NCBI GenBank assembly: GCA_030066195.1
Contig: JASJCB010000002.1
Coordinates: forward strand, 52,365-116,364
Length of the DNA: 64,000 nucleotides
Reading direction: 5' to 3'
From: Acidobacteriota bacterium
Lineage (GTDB): Bacteria > Acidobacteriota > Holophagae > Acanthopleuribacterales > Acanthopleuribacteraceae
In this document: positions 1 to 9,602 of the stretch, piece by piece
How positions within the stretch are numbered: position 1 is the first letter of the stretch
Layout: the number at the start of each line of letters is the position of its first letter
Made by a program: the position numbers and the translations under genes
The notes under the pieces: generated by a model
Databases searched by the model: none
Told to the model about the DNA's origin: nothing
The model's input: only the letters and a program-made list of their open reading frames with translations

Positions 1-744
1 CGTTTCGAGGACGTGTGGTTCACCTATCCCGGCGCTGAAGAACCCGCGATACAAGGGGTGAGCTTTCATTTGCAACCGGGCGAGAAACTGGCGCTGGTGG
101 GCGAGAACGGTTCGGGAAAAACGACCCTGATCAAGTTGCTGACCCGTTTGTACACTCCCGACAGCGGCCGCATCCTGCTGGACGGATTGGATATCGAGGA
201 ATGGCAGTTGGACGCCCTGCGCGAGCGCATCGGCGTGATCTTCCAGGACTTCGTGCGTTTTCAGTTCACGGTGGGCGAGAACATCGGCTCGGGCGATGTC
301 CATGCCTATGAAGACCACGCCCGTTGGCGCAACGCTGCCGATAAGGGCATGGCCACGCCGTTCATCGACAAGATGGACAAGCAGTTCGATACCCAACTGG
401 GACGCTGGTTCGAGGGCGGTCGAGAGTTGTCCGGCGGGCAATGGCAAAAGATCGCCCTGTCTCGCGCCTTTATGCGCGTCAACGCCGACATCCTGGTGCT
501 GGACGAACCCACGGCCGCCATGGACGCCGAGGCCGAGGTGCGCATCTTCGATCATTTTCGGGAAGTCACCCGTCGTCAGATGGCGATCCTGATCTCCCAC
601 CGTTTCTCCACGGTGCGCATGGCGGACCAGATCGCGGTGCTCAATGCCGGCAAACTGGTGGAACAAGGCACCCACGAGGAGTTAATGGCGTTGGACGGCC
701 GCTACGCCCATCTTTTCCGTATTCAAGCGGCCGGGTACCAATAA
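1..744 (+). CDS. ABC exporter ATP-binding domain, 5' end cut by window
   Basis: C-terminal nucleotide-binding domain of an ABC transporter, probably an exporter with a fused membrane domain lying left of the window. The frame is open from base 1, so the GTG at 13 is not a real start. Visible motifs in order: Walker A GENGSGKT, Q-loop VIFQDF, signature LSGGQWQKIALSRA, Walker B ILVLDEPTAAMDA, and the switch His in ISHRF. The signature with W after SGGQ is common in NisT/SpaT-type lantibiotic exporters and related peptide exporters (family knowledge), but occurs in others too. A MAPEG gene follows 18 nt later. Export of the peptides encoded at 16.9-17.3 and 28.4 kb is only a guess. Confidence 0.9.
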   Translation, partial: RFEDVWFTYPGAEEPAIQGVSFHLQPGEKLALVGENGSGKTTLIKLLTRLYTPDSGRILLDGLDIEEWQLDALRERIGVIFQDFVRFQFTVGENIGSGDVHAYEDHARWRNAADKGMATPFIDKMDKQFDTQLGRWFEGGRELSGGQWQKIALSRAFMRVNADILVLDEPTAAMDAEAEVRIFDHFREVTRRQMAILISHRFSTVRMADQIAVLNAGKLVEQGTHEELMALDGRYAHLFRIQAAGYQ

Positions 745-762
745 ATACCGAAGGAGGTCTTC

Positions 763-1152
763 ATGAACCCCGCACCCATCACCACCCTTTATGCATCCAT
801 CCTGGCTTTGGTCTGCATCTCGCTCGGCCTGCGCGTGGCCAAGATGCGCAACGACAAGCAAATAGGCATCGGCGACGGCGACGACAGGAGTTTGCGGCGC
901 GCCATCCGCGTTCACGGCAATATGGTGGAAAATATGCCGCTTGCCCTGTTCCTCTTATTGCTGTTCGAGATCCGCGATCCGGCAGGCTGGCAGGTGCACG
1001 CCTTCGGCGGCCTGCTGACCCTCGGCCGTCTGGCACATGCCGTGGGTTTGTCCAAAACCGGCGGCGCCTCGGTCGGTCGCTTGTTCGGTATGGTCTCGAC
1101 CTGGACCGTCATCGGCCTGCTGGCCGTTTTGGGCATTCTGACCTGGTTCTGA
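763..1152 (+). CDS. MAPEG family membrane protein
   Basis: 129-residue protein with four hydrophobic segments, of the MAPEG family (membrane-associated proteins in eicosanoid and glutathione metabolism; E. coli YecN is a bacterial relative). The family hallmark is visible as RAIRVHGNMVENMPLALF around residues 46-63, with the conserved Arg, Asn, Glu and Pro. A clear ribosome binding site AAGGAGG precedes the ATG. It follows the ABC ATPase by 18 nt on the same strand and may be co-transcribed. Bacterial members may have glutathione-transferase-like activity; the substrate is unknown here. Confidence 0.85.
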   Translation: MNPAPITTLYASILALVCISLGLRVAKMRNDKQIGIGDGDDRSLRRAIRVHGNMVENMPLALFLLLLFEIRDPAGWQVHAFGGLLTLGRLAHAVGLSKTGGASVGRLFGMVSTWTVIGLLAVLGILTWF

Positions 1153-1255
1153 AAAAACAGCGGCCTTTCCTCGGGATAACCGCGGAACCCTCGGGCTCCG
1201 CGATCACTTTGGATGCTTTGTGTACGTGGAATACAAAACTCATTCTACAACGAAA

Positions 1256-1579
1256 TCAGGTCGTCGGTGTTTGTTTATCCATCGTTTCTTCAGAATTTTC
1301 TCCCGCGCAATCATCACAACAGTGATCGACGCCGGCGGCGCCCTTGGGAGGCGGCGGCGGATCGTAACCGCCGGGGTTGAAGGGATTGCAACGCATGATG
1401 CGCCAACAGGTCAGCCACAGGGCCTTATGAACGGGATGATTCTGGAAACAAGCCAGGCCGTAGGCGGAACAGGAGGGATGAAACCGGCAAGCGGGCGGCA
1501 TCAAGGGCGATATGAAGGTCCGATAGAACTTGATGATCATGAGTGGGATGAAGTTGGTTATCCGCCTGAAGACGTTCAT
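1256..1579 (-). CDS. yidD: Membrane protein insertion efficiency factor YidD
   Basis: Small YidD-family protein that assists YidC-dependent membrane insertion. The family signature is clear: [18 protein letters not shown], then [12 protein letters not shown], a downstream [12 protein letters not shown], with the conserved Cys residues. The open frame extends upstream to 1639, but the ATG at 1579 (MNVFRRIT) fits family length and has GGAGG just upstream, so that start is chosen (107 residues). The C-terminal tail after the DP motif is Pro-rich and then Cys/Asp-rich (HCCDDC), longer than usual. It is not next to rpmH/rnpA/yidC here. Confidence 0.9.
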   Translation of the reverse strand: MNVFRRITNFIPLMIIKFYRTFISPLMPPACRFHPSCSAYGLACFQNHPVHKALWLTCWRIMRCNPFNPGGYDPPPPPKGAAGVDHCCDDCAGENSEETMDKQTPTT

Positions 1580-1695
1580 GGAACCTCCGTACCCGAATAT
1601 TGTACCCCGAGTCGATACATCACGCCTGCTGAACGGCAACTTGCCGCCGATCTACGCGGTCAGCTTCGATCCGGCGTGAATGAACGGCCGACGCT

Positions 1696-4600
1696 TTAAC
1701 GGGATGCCGGGAAGGTCATTACGAATTCGGCGCCCATGTCCCGGCCTTCGCTTTCCACCGTGATGGTGCCGCCCATTTCTTTCATCGCCCGCCAGCAGAA
1801 ATGGAGACCGAAGCCGTGGCCGGACTCCTTGGTGGTAAACCCATAGGAGAACATTTTCTTGAGATGTTCCGCGGCAATCCCCACGCCGGTATCCCTGATG
1901 ACCAGTTGTACCGTCTTGCCGTTCTGCCGGGTCTCCACGGTCAACACGCGGTCGCGGTCCATCACGGTCTCCATGGCTTCCGCCGCGTTCTTCAGCAGGT
2001 TGATGATGATATGCATCAGCTGGGTCTTTTGCACTTTGATCAGGGAGACATCGCCTAAAATGGTTTTGAGGGTGATATGTCGTCGCTCAAGGGCCTCGTC
2101 CTGCACCTTGAGCGCGTTCTCCACGATCAGGTTCAGCTCCTGGCCTTCATCCATCAGCGACAGCTTGGCGTGGGCCTGCTGGGTTTCGATGATGTCCTTC
2201 ATGAGGTTGATCTTCTCGCTCATTTCCTCGAATTCCGTCAAGACCTCCTGCTGTTCCTCGGAAAGGATGCTGCCCGCGGTGAGCAGGTACTCCGGCAGTA
2301 ATTTCCCACGCGGATCCTCGGTGAGATAGTCCGGCTGATCCTGGTTCTTCTTCAGCATTTCCATGGCCCGCAATATTTGTTTCAGCTTGGTGCCGCGCAG
2401 GGTTCGTTCGCCCTGGTCGCAGGAAATGCGCAGGCTGTTGAGGATATTGCCGATGTTGTGCAGGATCGTGGTGGCGAACTCGGCCTTGCCCAGGGATATC
2501 GCCCGCATCATGCTGCGTTCCTTCAGATGACGCCGCATATAGCGGCTGACAAAAACGACGGCCGCCAAACCGGCAAAGTAGAGAAGGAATGCCGGCGCCG
2601 TCTGCCACCAGGGATACGGCATCCGGATATCCAATTCGATGCCCTCTTCGTTCCACACCGAATCTGCATTTGCGCCCTTGATGCGTAACGTGTAATTGCC
2701 CGGATCCAAATTCGTGAAGCTAATGTTGTGGATACCCCGGCTCAATTCGATCCAATTCTCGTTGAAACCTTCCAACATATAGGAGAAACGATTGCGTTCC
2801 GGCTTGCTGTAATCCAAGGCGGCCACCGAGAACGAGATCATGTGGTCGTTCCGGTTCAATTTCAATTCCTTCAATTGGGTCAGGGGTATATCCAAAAGGA
2901 TTTCCTCATTGTACTTACGCACCGAGGTCAGCACGACCGGCGGGACGAAACCGCCTTGACCCGCCTGAGACGGATCGATTTGCACCACGCCCAGGGTGCC
3001 GAATAACAGGTTTCCGCTTTTGTCCTTGTAGAAGGCGTTGCGATTGAACTCGCTGTGCAGCAGGCCCGAACCGATGTCGAAGTTATGGAAGGTTTCGTTT
3101 TTAGGGTCGAACCGGGACAAACCGCCGTTGGTACTGATCCAAAGATAACCCAGGTCGTCATCGACAATGCCGTAGACCGAGTTGTTGGGCAGGTTATCTT
3201 TTTCGGTAAAATGCCTGAACCGGTTACCCGCCTTATCATAGCGAGCCATGCCGCCGCCGAAGGTGCCGATCCACAGCACCCCGTTTCCGTCCGGGTAGAT
3301 GCACATGACGCTGTTGTGTTGTAAACCCTCAGGCTCACGAGGATCGTGGACGAACGAGCGAAAAGTGCCGTCTTCATACATCAGGTTGAAGCCGAGGTCC
3401 GTGCCGACCCAGATCTGACCGGCGATATCCTCCACCACAGAATTGATCTGGTTGCTGGAGATGGAAGCGGGTTGTTCCGGGTCGTGTCGATAATGCCTGA
3501 ACCGGCCCGTCTCCCGGTCCATAAGACCCAAACCCCCTTGGGTACCGACCCAGAAACGCTCTCGGCTGTCCTCGAAAAGAAACTGAACGAAATCGGCAGT
3601 GAGACTCCCCGCGTCCTCGGGATCGTGAAAATAACGGGTAAACGTGCCCTCGTCGGCATGCCGGCGGTTCAAGCCGTTACCGGTAGCCACCCACACGACG
3701 CCGTTCCGATCCGTCAGCATGTGGTAGACCAGGTTATCGCTTAAGCTGTCGGGCTCCTCGGGATCGTGTTGCAGCCGCCTGAAGGAATCGTTGCCGATCA
3801 ATACCGAGATGCCCTCGCCGCGCACGCCCACCCACAGTTGACCGGCTGAATCGAAGGCGAACGAGGACACCAGACCCTGACTCAAGCTGTCACCGCGGTC
3901 GGCGCGGTAGCGGTAATGGCGAAAGCCTTTCCTGGTGCGTATCGCCTTGTTCAGGCCGCGCGCGTAGGTACCCACCCAGTAGTTCCCCGACCGGTCGTGC
4001 AGCAGCGATAAGATATGCCGGTCGCGCAAGCCGCTTGGGTCGAGGAGATTCCGCGTATGGGTCGTAAATCCCTCGTGGTCGTAGACCTGCACGCCGAAAT
4101 CCGTGGTAGCCGCCCACAGGTGACCCTCGTCATCAATCATCAAATCGTTAATTCGGGTTCGCGGCGGACCCGCGGGATTGCCCTCCGGTTTGTACCGGGT
4201 GACCGTCCCCGATTCCGGGTATATGAGGTTGAGGCCCATACGGTCCGTACCTACCCAGACGGCGCCGTCCGCGTTCATGGCAAGCGCGGTCGTGCGATTA
4301 GAGGTCAGCGCCGTTCTATCCCCGCTCGCGTCGGACCAGCGTGTCGCCTTACCCGTATCCATATCGATGTGAAAGACGCCGCTGTTTTCGGTCGCCGTCC
4401 AGACGTCTCCCCGATCATCGCGCAACATGTCGACAATCTTCAGTTCCGCGGGATTGAAGACGGGATCTTGGGAGGTCAGGACGCTGATCCGGCCGGTAGC
4501 GGTTTCCAGAACCAGGATGCCCTGCAATTCGGTGCTTAACCAGAGGGTGCCGGGTTTTACCTCCAGGATCACCTTGACCAGGTTCTGGAACAGGCCGGAG

Positions 4601-4989
4601 CGTTGGTTCTCGCCCAAGTCGAACCGGGTAAAGCCGCGACGGTTGCTGTCCAAGCGGCAGAGTCCGGGGCCGTAGGTCCCCACCCAGAGCCGGCCCTCGC
4701 TGTCCTCGGCAAGCGCCGAAATCCAATTGTCGCTGAGCGTGGAGACGTCGTCCGGGTCGCGGCGATAAACGCGAAAACTGTATCCGTCATATAGATTCAA
4801 ACCGTCGTGGGTGCCGAACCACAAAAAACCGTCGCGGTCCTGGAGGATGGTCGTTACGGTGCTTTGCGAAAGACCGTCTTCGATGGAAAGATGCTCGAAA
4901 CCAAGGCCGCGGTCATGCGCCGAACCAAGCGGCGACAAAACAAGCGCAAGGAAACCTGAAGATAAAGACAGATAGATCCTGGACCCCAT
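1696..4989 (-). CDS. Beta-propeller (Reg_prop/Y_Y_Y) sensor histidine kinase 1
   Basis: 1097-residue membrane sensor kinase. A signal peptide (residues 1-24) is followed by about 14 Reg_prop repeats of the type GxLWxGTxxGLxxxD, forming two periplasmic seven-bladed propellers, a Y_Y_Y domain (about 725-790) and one transmembrane helix (about 795-815). The cytoplasmic kinase has an atypical DHp motif ILHNIGNILNS with phosphoacceptor His844, then an HATPase domain with N-box NLLKNAAEAME, G1 DTGVGIA and G2 GHGFGLHF. There is no receiver or DNA-binding domain, so it needs a separate response regulator, none of which is in the window. The ligand is unknown. The other two propeller kinases here share the HNxGNxxNS box and look like paralogues. 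Confidence 0.92.
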   Translation of the reverse strand: MGSRIYLSLSSGFLALVLSPLGSAHDRGLGFEHLSIEDGLSQSTVTTILQDRDGFLWFGTHDGLNLYDGYSFRVYRRDPDDVSTLSDNWISALAEDSEGRLWVGTYGPGLCRLDSNRRGFTRFDLGENQRSGLFQNLVKVILEVKPGTLWLSTELQGILVLETATGRISVLTSQDPVFNPAELKIVDMLRDDRGDVWTATENSGVFHIDMDTGKATRWSDASGDRTALTSNRTTALAMNADGAVWVGTDRMGLNLIYPESGTVTRYKPEGNPAGPPRTRINDLMIDDEGHLWAATTDFGVQVYDHEGFTTHTRNLLDPSGLRDRHILSLLHDRSGNYWVGTYARGLNKAIRTRKGFRHYRYRADRGDSLSQGLVSSFAFDSAGQLWVGVRGEGISVLIGNDSFRRLQHDPEEPDSLSDNLVYHMLTDRNGVVWVATGNGLNRRHADEGTFTRYFHDPEDAGSLTADFVQFLFEDSRERFWVGTQGGLGLMDRETGRFRHYRHDPEQPASISSNQINSVVEDIAGQIWVGTDLGFNLMYEDGTFRSFVHDPREPEGLQHNSVMCIYPDGNGVLWIGTFGGGMARYDKAGNRFRHFTEKDNLPNNSVYGIVDDDLGYLWISTNGGLSRFDPKNETFHNFDIGSGLLHSEFNRNAFYKDKSGNLLFGTLGVVQIDPSQAGQGGFVPPVVLTSVRKYNEEILLDIPLTQLKELKLNRNDHMISFSVAALDYSKPERNRFSYMLEGFNENWIELSRGIHNISFTNLDPGNYTLRIKGANADSVWNEEGIELDIRMPYPWWQTAPAFLLYFAGLAAVVFVSRYMRRHLKERSMMRAISLGKAEFATTILHNIGNILNSLRISCDQGERTLRGTKLKQILRAMEMLKKNQDQPDYLTEDPRGKLLPEYLLTAGSILSEEQQEVLTEFEEMSEKINLMKDIIETQQAHAKLSLMDEGQELNLIVENALKVQDEALERRHITLKTILGDVSLIKVQKTQLMHIIINLLKNAAEAMETVMDRDRVLTVETRQNGKTVQLVIRDTGVGIAAEHLKKMFSYGFTTKESGHGFGLHFCWRAMKEMGGTITVESEGRDMGAEFVMTFPASR

Positions 4990-5071
4990 GATAATTCTTA
5001 CTCACCCCATGCATCGCCAAGTATTCATTTACGTATCGGCGTGCTGTTTCAATTGACCCGATGATGGTAGG

Positions 5072-5527
5072 TTACCACTCATTGCCCGGCTTGGGGCGGA
5101 TGATCGCGTGACCCCATGCTTCCTTTTTATCGGGTTCATAGATGCTTACCTTAATTTGTGAAATTCTCAAATCGGCAAATCGGGGGTCATTTTTAAAATC
5201 CGGGATGGTTTTCCAGAGAAAATAATGGGCCAGGGTGTCGCATGTCGGGTAGGTGGCGGTGAGGCCCACCAGACCTTCCTTGTCTTGATAATCTTCGAAC
5301 TCGTGGAGGTTGTAACCGTCCAGGGGCAACACGTACGGTTTGAAGAATTCAGACAGCACCAACATATCGCAAACCATACCGGTTCGGGGATTCAGGGGGC
5401 CGCAGACACTGAATTCCACTTCCCAGTAGTGTTCGTGCATTTCGGGCCGGGAGGGCAACGCGTGGGTGCCCATAAAATGATGGCTCACGCGTACTTCAAT
5501 TTCATATTCCCGGCCGTGTACTTTCAT
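5072..5527 (-). CDS. 6-pyruvoyl-tetrahydropterin synthase (QueD/PTPS) family protein with altered active site
   Basis: 151-residue T-fold protein of the PTPS/6-carboxytetrahydropterin synthase family. Zinc-ligand histidines fit SHHF (16-17) and HEHYWEVEF (31 and 33), and the end IKVSIYEPDKKEAWGH matches the conserved Glu region. Two residues usually catalytic look changed: the Cys four positions before the first HxH His is Arg27, and the DH of the family motif reads DG in LDGYNLHEF. This may therefore not be a true QueD. It is the last gene of a minus-strand run with pdxS, pdxT and ygfZ (11-nt gap to ygfZ). Other queuosine genes are absent nearby. Confidence 0.75.
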   Translation of the reverse strand: MKVHGREYEIEVRVSHHFMGTHALPSRPEMHEHYWEVEFSVCGPLNPRTGMVCDMLVLSEFFKPYVLPLDGYNLHEFEDYQDKEGLVGLTATYPTCDTLAHYFLWKTIPDFKNDPRFADLRISQIKVSIYEPDKKEAWGHAIIRPKPGNEW

Positions 5528-5538
5528 GCGGGCCCGCC

Positions 5539-6495
5539 TTATTTGTATTTAACCCGATCAATGATCGCCCAGCGGCGACCCTCGCTGTCGAACAGTTCGG
5601 TTGCGGCTTCCACAATGCCATATTTTGCCACTGCCAGCGCCTGGAGTCTATCGCTTCCCATCGATGCAGCGGAGGTAACGGCGCCGGCGGGTTTATCCTC
5701 GTGGGTTAGTTCAAGTCCGGGTTCGGGTGCCCGATCACCTCGGCTTTCCAACTGCACCAACAGTCGCGGCGGTCTGCCCCGGTCCCGCGTTTTGGCGACC
5801 GTCTCCTGGCCGATGAAGCAGCCCTTGGCATGAGAGACGCGGTTTCGTCCGTAGATCAAGGGATTGTTGCCCGTCTGCATGTCGGGTCCGAACCAGGGAA
5901 TGAAGGCCTGGATGCGGGCGCGGTTGAGCGCGGCAAAACCCACCGGCACGGCGCCTTCTTCCCGCAGTGCGGCGATGGTTGCCGACCAATCGACGGATTT
6001 CACCAGCAGGTCGTAGCCGCCGAAACCGCAACGGTCGTGCGCGGTAACGAAGCAATCGAGCCCCGGCGAAGAAGCTGCCTTTCCCTGAAGCGACAGGCAA
6101 CGCCGATCACCGGCGATTTCCAGCCGGGCATCTTCCATAATCAAATAACGATTCAACTGGTCGTGGACGGCTTGCGCCTCTCCCGCTCGGGTTTGTAAAA
6201 GGAACTGATCGGGCTGAAGCCTGTTGACGCGGACCAGGTGCAGAATCTTGCCGCTCGCGTTCAACATCCAAGCATCGCGTGAATCACCGACCGCCGTTCC
6301 AAGTACGTCCTCGGTCAGCATTCCCTGGAGGAAACTCGCGGCGTCGGGACCCTCGCAGAGCACGAATTGTTCGTGGCTTAAGTCGATGATGCCCACGCCG
6401 TCCGCGAGAGTCCGGTATTCGGCCTCGGGATCGCCGTAACTGCCGGGCACATCCAGGCCCGGCAGCGTCAGGCGCGAAACAGGCGCGAGGTTCAT
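5539..6495 (-). CDS. ygfZ: YgfZ/CAF17-type folate-binding protein
   Basis: 318-residue GcvT-like protein of the YgfZ/IBA57 family, which supports maintenance or assembly of certain Fe-S enzymes in a folate-dependent way (family knowledge). The diagnostic motif is KGCFIGQETVAKTRDRG at about residues 225-241, including the conserved Cys. The start ATG overlaps the pdxT stop by 4 nt, which suggests translational coupling. Length is normal for the family. Pairing with the PLP synthase genes is a plausible housekeeping cluster rather than a known pathway link. Confidence 0.9.
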   Translation of the reverse strand: MNLAPVSRLTLPGLDVPGSYGDPEAEYRTLADGVGIIDLSHEQFVLCEGPDAASFLQGMLTEDVLGTAVGDSRDAWMLNASGKILHLVRVNRLQPDQFLLQTRAGEAQAVHDQLNRYLIMEDARLEIAGDRRCLSLQGKAASSPGLDCFVTAHDRCGFGGYDLLVKSVDWSATIAALREEGAVPVGFAALNRARIQAFIPWFGPDMQTGNNPLIYGRNRVSHAKGCFIGQETVAKTRDRGRPPRLLVQLESRGDRAPEPGLELTHEDKPAGAVTSAASMGSDRLQALAVAKYGIVEAATELFDSEGRRWAIIDRVKYK

Positions 6496-7082
6496 GACGC
6501 GGCCCCGGCCGAAAGAGGCGCGACCTGGTATTGGTACCAGGCCCGGTGGAAGCGCACGTCGTCCATGAGTTCGGGATGATAGGTTACCGCGGTGAATTGA
6601 TGCCGGGAGATACCGGTAACGTCGCCGTCGAGACGAGACAGAACGGTCACATCCGCGGGCAATTCAGTGAAACGCGGCGCCCGAATGTAAAGGGCCGGGA
6701 CATCGGTCAGGTTCCAAGCGGGGATGTCCTGCACCTCGCGGAAACTTTCCCGCTGGGAACCATAGGCATTGCGTTCGATGCTCACGGGCAGCCAGCCGAA
6801 ACTGCGCTGCCCGGATTGGTCCACATGGCGGCTCATAAGGATGGCGCCCGCACAGGTGCCCAAAACGGGTTTGCCGGAGGCGCCGAACCGCGCCAGCGGC
6901 TCGAACAGGTCGTAGATGTCCATCAGCTTCAACATGGTGGTGGATTCGCCGCCGGGCAGAATTAAGGCCTCGAGACCTTCCAGATCCCGAGCCAGGCGGA
7001 CCTGCCGATACGGCAGGCCCAGTTTGTCCAATATCTTGCCGTGAGCTTCGAATCCACCCTGAAGCGCAAGGATGCCGATCAT
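6492..7082 (-). CDS. pdxT: Pyridoxal 5'-phosphate synthase glutaminase subunit PdxT
   Basis: 196-residue class I glutaminase that supplies ammonia to PdxS in the DXP-independent PLP pathway. The N-terminus MIGILALQGGFEAH, the PGGESTTM loop, nucleophile Cys77 in GTCAGAI, and the His169/Glu171 dyad in YHPEL are all present. It starts 3 nt after the pdxS stop and overlaps ygfZ by 4 nt, a tight operon. Confidence 0.97.
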   Translation of the reverse strand: MIGILALQGGFEAHGKILDKLGLPYRQVRLARDLEGLEALILPGGESTTMLKLMDIYDLFEPLARFGASGKPVLGTCAGAILMSRHVDQSGQRSFGWLPVSIERNAYGSQRESFREVQDIPAWNLTDVPALYIRAPRFTELPADVTVLSRLDGDVTGISRHQFTAVTYHPELMDDVRFHRAWYQYQVAPLSAGAAS

Positions 7083-7085
7083 GGC

Positions 7086-7970
7086 CTACCAACCACGTCC
7101 GGCCAGCAACTCGCCCTCGGGGATGTCGCTGATGTTGATGCCCACCATGGCCTCACCCAGGTTGCGCGAGGCTTCCATAACCATGCGCGGATCTTTGTAA
7201 TGCGTGGTGGCCTTGACGATGGCTTGGGCGCGCTTGGCGGGATCGCCGGATTTGAAGATACCGGAGCCCACAAAGACGGATTCGGCGCCCAACTGCATCA
7301 TCAACGCGGCGTCGGCAGGAGTAGCCACGCCGCCGGCCGCGAAGTTGGGTACGGGCAGTTTGCCCTGCTCGGCCACCAGTTTCACCAGGGAAACCGGTGC
7401 GCCCATGTTTTTGGCCGTGGTCATCATGCTGCCGTGGTCCAGGCTGCGCAAGTGCGCGATTTCGGTGTTGATTTGACGCATGTGGCGAACCGCTTCCACC
7501 ACATTGCCGGTGCCGGCTTCGCCCTTGGTGCGAATCAGCGCCGCGCCTTCGCCGATGCGGCGTAACGCCTCGGCAAGACTGGTGGCACCGCACACGAAGG
7601 GGGTTTTGAAATCGTGTTTCCAGATGTGGTTGGCCTCGTCGGCGGGGGTCAGTACTTCACTTTCGTCGATAAAGTCGATGCCGATCGCTTCCAGGATTTG
7701 TGCTTCTACGAAATGGCCGATACGCACTTTGGCCATGACAGGGATGGTAACCGCTTCTTTAATTCCGAAAATGAGTTCGGGAGGCGACATGCGGGCCACG
7801 CCGCCTTGCCTGCGAATATCGGCCGGGACGCGTTCCAGCGCCATCACGGCGGCCGCGCCGGCGTCCTCGGCGATTTTTGCCTGTTCGGGGGTCACCACGT
7901 CCATGATGACGCCGCCTTTCAACATTTCAGCCAGACCCGTTTTCAGTTCAAGGGTTCCTACTTCTTTCAA
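7086..7970 (-). CDS. pdxS: Pyridoxal 5'-phosphate synthase lyase subunit PdxS
   Basis: TIM-barrel PLP synthase that joins ribose 5-phosphate, glyceraldehyde 3-phosphate and PdxT-derived ammonia. The frame stays open upstream to 8069, but the family start lies at a TTG at 7970, with GGAGG 6 nt before it. This gives 294 residues, the normal family length. Motifs: [15 protein letters not shown] near the N-terminus, the Schiff-base Lys region [15 protein letters not shown], and [17 protein letters not shown] with the second catalytic Lys. First gene of pdxS-pdxT-ygfZ-PTPS. The UUG start is unusual for such a conserved gene but fits the other TTG starts in the window. Confidence 0.96.
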   Translation of the reverse strand: MKEVGTLELKTGLAEMLKGGVIMDVVTPEQAKIAEDAGAAAVMALERVPADIRRQGGVARMSPPELIFGIKEAVTIPVMAKVRIGHFVEAQILEAIGIDFIDESEVLTPADEANHIWKHDFKTPFVCGATSLAEALRRIGEGAALIRTKGEAGTGNVVEAVRHMRQINTEIAHLRSLDHGSMMTTAKNMGAPVSLVKLVAEQGKLPVPNFAAGGVATPADAALMMQLGAESVFVGSGIFKSGDPAKRAQAIVKATTHYKDPRMVMEASRNLGEAMVGINISDIPEGELLAGRGW

Positions 7971-8207
7971 CTCAGTCCTCCATCCAACGGCAATCTTGTC
8001 CCGGAGGGTCCACGGCCCCCTGCCTGTCGGGTGCGCTATTATCGCTCCAAATTCCCCGATTTTCAACAACTCCCGCCCAAAAAGGCCGGGGGTTACGTTA
8101 ATCTTTTGTCACATCATAGTTGGGAGAGGATGAGCCGCTGCCCGACATTTGTCAAATATAAGTCCGGATAAATGCGGTTGCAATGTTCCGAACTTTTAAA
8201 AAAGCAA

Positions 8208-9290
8208 TCATCCCTGGCTCAGCAGTTCCCTCAGGTCGATAACCGCCGCATTGGCGCGGGAGATATAGGAGGCCATGACCAGCGAGTGATTGGCCCAGAG
8301 GCCGAAGCCGGAACCGTTCAAGATGAGGGGGCTCCAGACCGTGCGCTGGGTTCCCTCCAATTCGCGGATGATCTGGCGAACCAGGGCGCGGGCGTTTTTC
8401 TTTTCCAGCACGCTCTCGAAATCGCGTTCCACGGCTTGCATGAAATGCAGAAGGGCCCAGGTGCCGCCGCGTGCCTCGTAGAAGACATCGTCGATCTTCA
8501 GCCAGGGCGTTTTGACCACCACCACATCACCGGTCGAGGTGGATTGGGAGGCCGCCTCGTCCCCGGCCAGATCCGTATTGACCCGCGCTTGTCCGACACT
8601 GGCGCTGAGCCGTTGGGACATGCTGCCCAGGCGTTTTTCCACGATGGCCAGCCAGTCGCGCAGGTTGTCGGCCCGGGCGTAGAACTGGGTATTGGCATCG
8701 GTTTGTTGCGACAGGCCGTCCAGGTATTTTTCCATGGCGCGTATGCCTTTGCGGTACTGGCGTTCGCTGGCGGGGAAGACCCAGGAATCGTGATCGTAGT
8801 TGAACAGCGGTTCGGCCTCGGCCAGGTTCTTGTTTTCCTCGGACTGGGAGCGGGACCGACTCATGTCGTTGCGCATGGATCGGGCCAGGTCGCGCACCTG
8901 CACCAGGGCGCCGAATTCCCAGTTCGGCATGTTGTCCAGGAATACGGAGGGGGGCGCGACGTCGTTGCTCAGGTAGCCGCCGGGCTTTTCCAGAAGGGTT
9001 TCGGCAACCTCGATCAGCATGGCGGAGGTATAGACCCCGGTGACCATTCGGCTTTCGTCACCCACGCGTTTCATTGCCGTCTTTTGGATATCGCGCATTC
9101 CGGGTTCACGGTTCCAATACCAGCCCACCAGCCAGAACAGGAAGAACACCAGGCCGAGCACGGCAAAGATCCATTTTCGGCTTCCCTTTTCGCTGAACAA
9201 GTTACCCAGTTTGCCAAAAGGAATCTTTGCGAAAAGCCATTTAATGCCCTGTCCCGTCTTGGTTAGGGCTGCCTTGAACTTGTCTTTCAT
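8208..9290 (-). CDS. DUF2333 family membrane-anchored protein
   Basis: 360-residue protein with one N-terminal membrane helix (about residues 40-58, FAVLGLVFFLFWLVGWYW) and a long extracytoplasmic domain of the DUF2333 family. Recognisable conserved blocks are LLEKPGGYLSNDVAPP, LDNMPNWEFGALVQVRDLAR, AEPLFNYDHDSW and QFYARADNLRDW, followed by RLSASVGQ. A good ribosome binding site GGAGGGAG precedes the ATG. The family is best known from proteobacteria and its function is unknown. It stands alone here, with a gene-free stretch upstream. Confidence 0.85.
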   Translation of the reverse strand: MKDKFKAALTKTGQGIKWLFAKIPFGKLGNLFSEKGSRKWIFAVLGLVFFLFWLVGWYWNREPGMRDIQKTAMKRVGDESRMVTGVYTSAMLIEVAETLLEKPGGYLSNDVAPPSVFLDNMPNWEFGALVQVRDLARSMRNDMSRSRSQSEENKNLAEAEPLFNYDHDSWVFPASERQYRKGIRAMEKYLDGLSQQTDANTQFYARADNLRDWLAIVEKRLGSMSQRLSASVGQARVNTDLAGDEAASQSTSTGDVVVVKTPWLKIDDVFYEARGGTWALLHFMQAVERDFESVLEKKNARALVRQIIRELEGTQRTVWSPLILNGSGFGLWANHSLVMASYISRANAAVIDLRELLSQG

Positions 9291-9602
9291 GTCTCCCTCC
9301 GGAAACCGTGCTGATAGTTGGAACGGCAGAAACTAAACGTTACCACATGCGGCGGCTAAAGGCGACAGGCGGCACGCTACGCCTGTCATCTATTGAAGCG
9401 TTTTTCAAGCTTGTTTACGTTCTTGAAAAGATTTTTTTCGTTTTTCAGGCAACCTTAGTCAGCTGTTTGCCTTTTAAATAAGTATGTACCGGGTGCTCCT
9501 GACCAGGGCGTCCTCGGAATTAACCGGCCCCGGATTGTGTTGATGGTTTCAGAGGTAACCGCCCAACATCTCCAAAATACAAAAGGAAAGAGGTGCTCCC
9601 TT
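9291..9602. other. Gene-free stretch between DUF2333 gene and kinase fragment
   Basis: About 310 bases with no convincing gene. It is visibly more AT-rich in its middle (runs of T around 9425-9450) than its neighbours and separates two divergently oriented features. It probably holds the DUF2333 promoter. No clear promoter, repeat or RNA could be assigned. Confidence 0.5.

Noticed and set aside
8172..9266. 364-residue plus-strand frame opposite the DUF2333 gene
   Set aside because: Antisense shadow; the minus-strand DUF2333 blocks are unmistakable.
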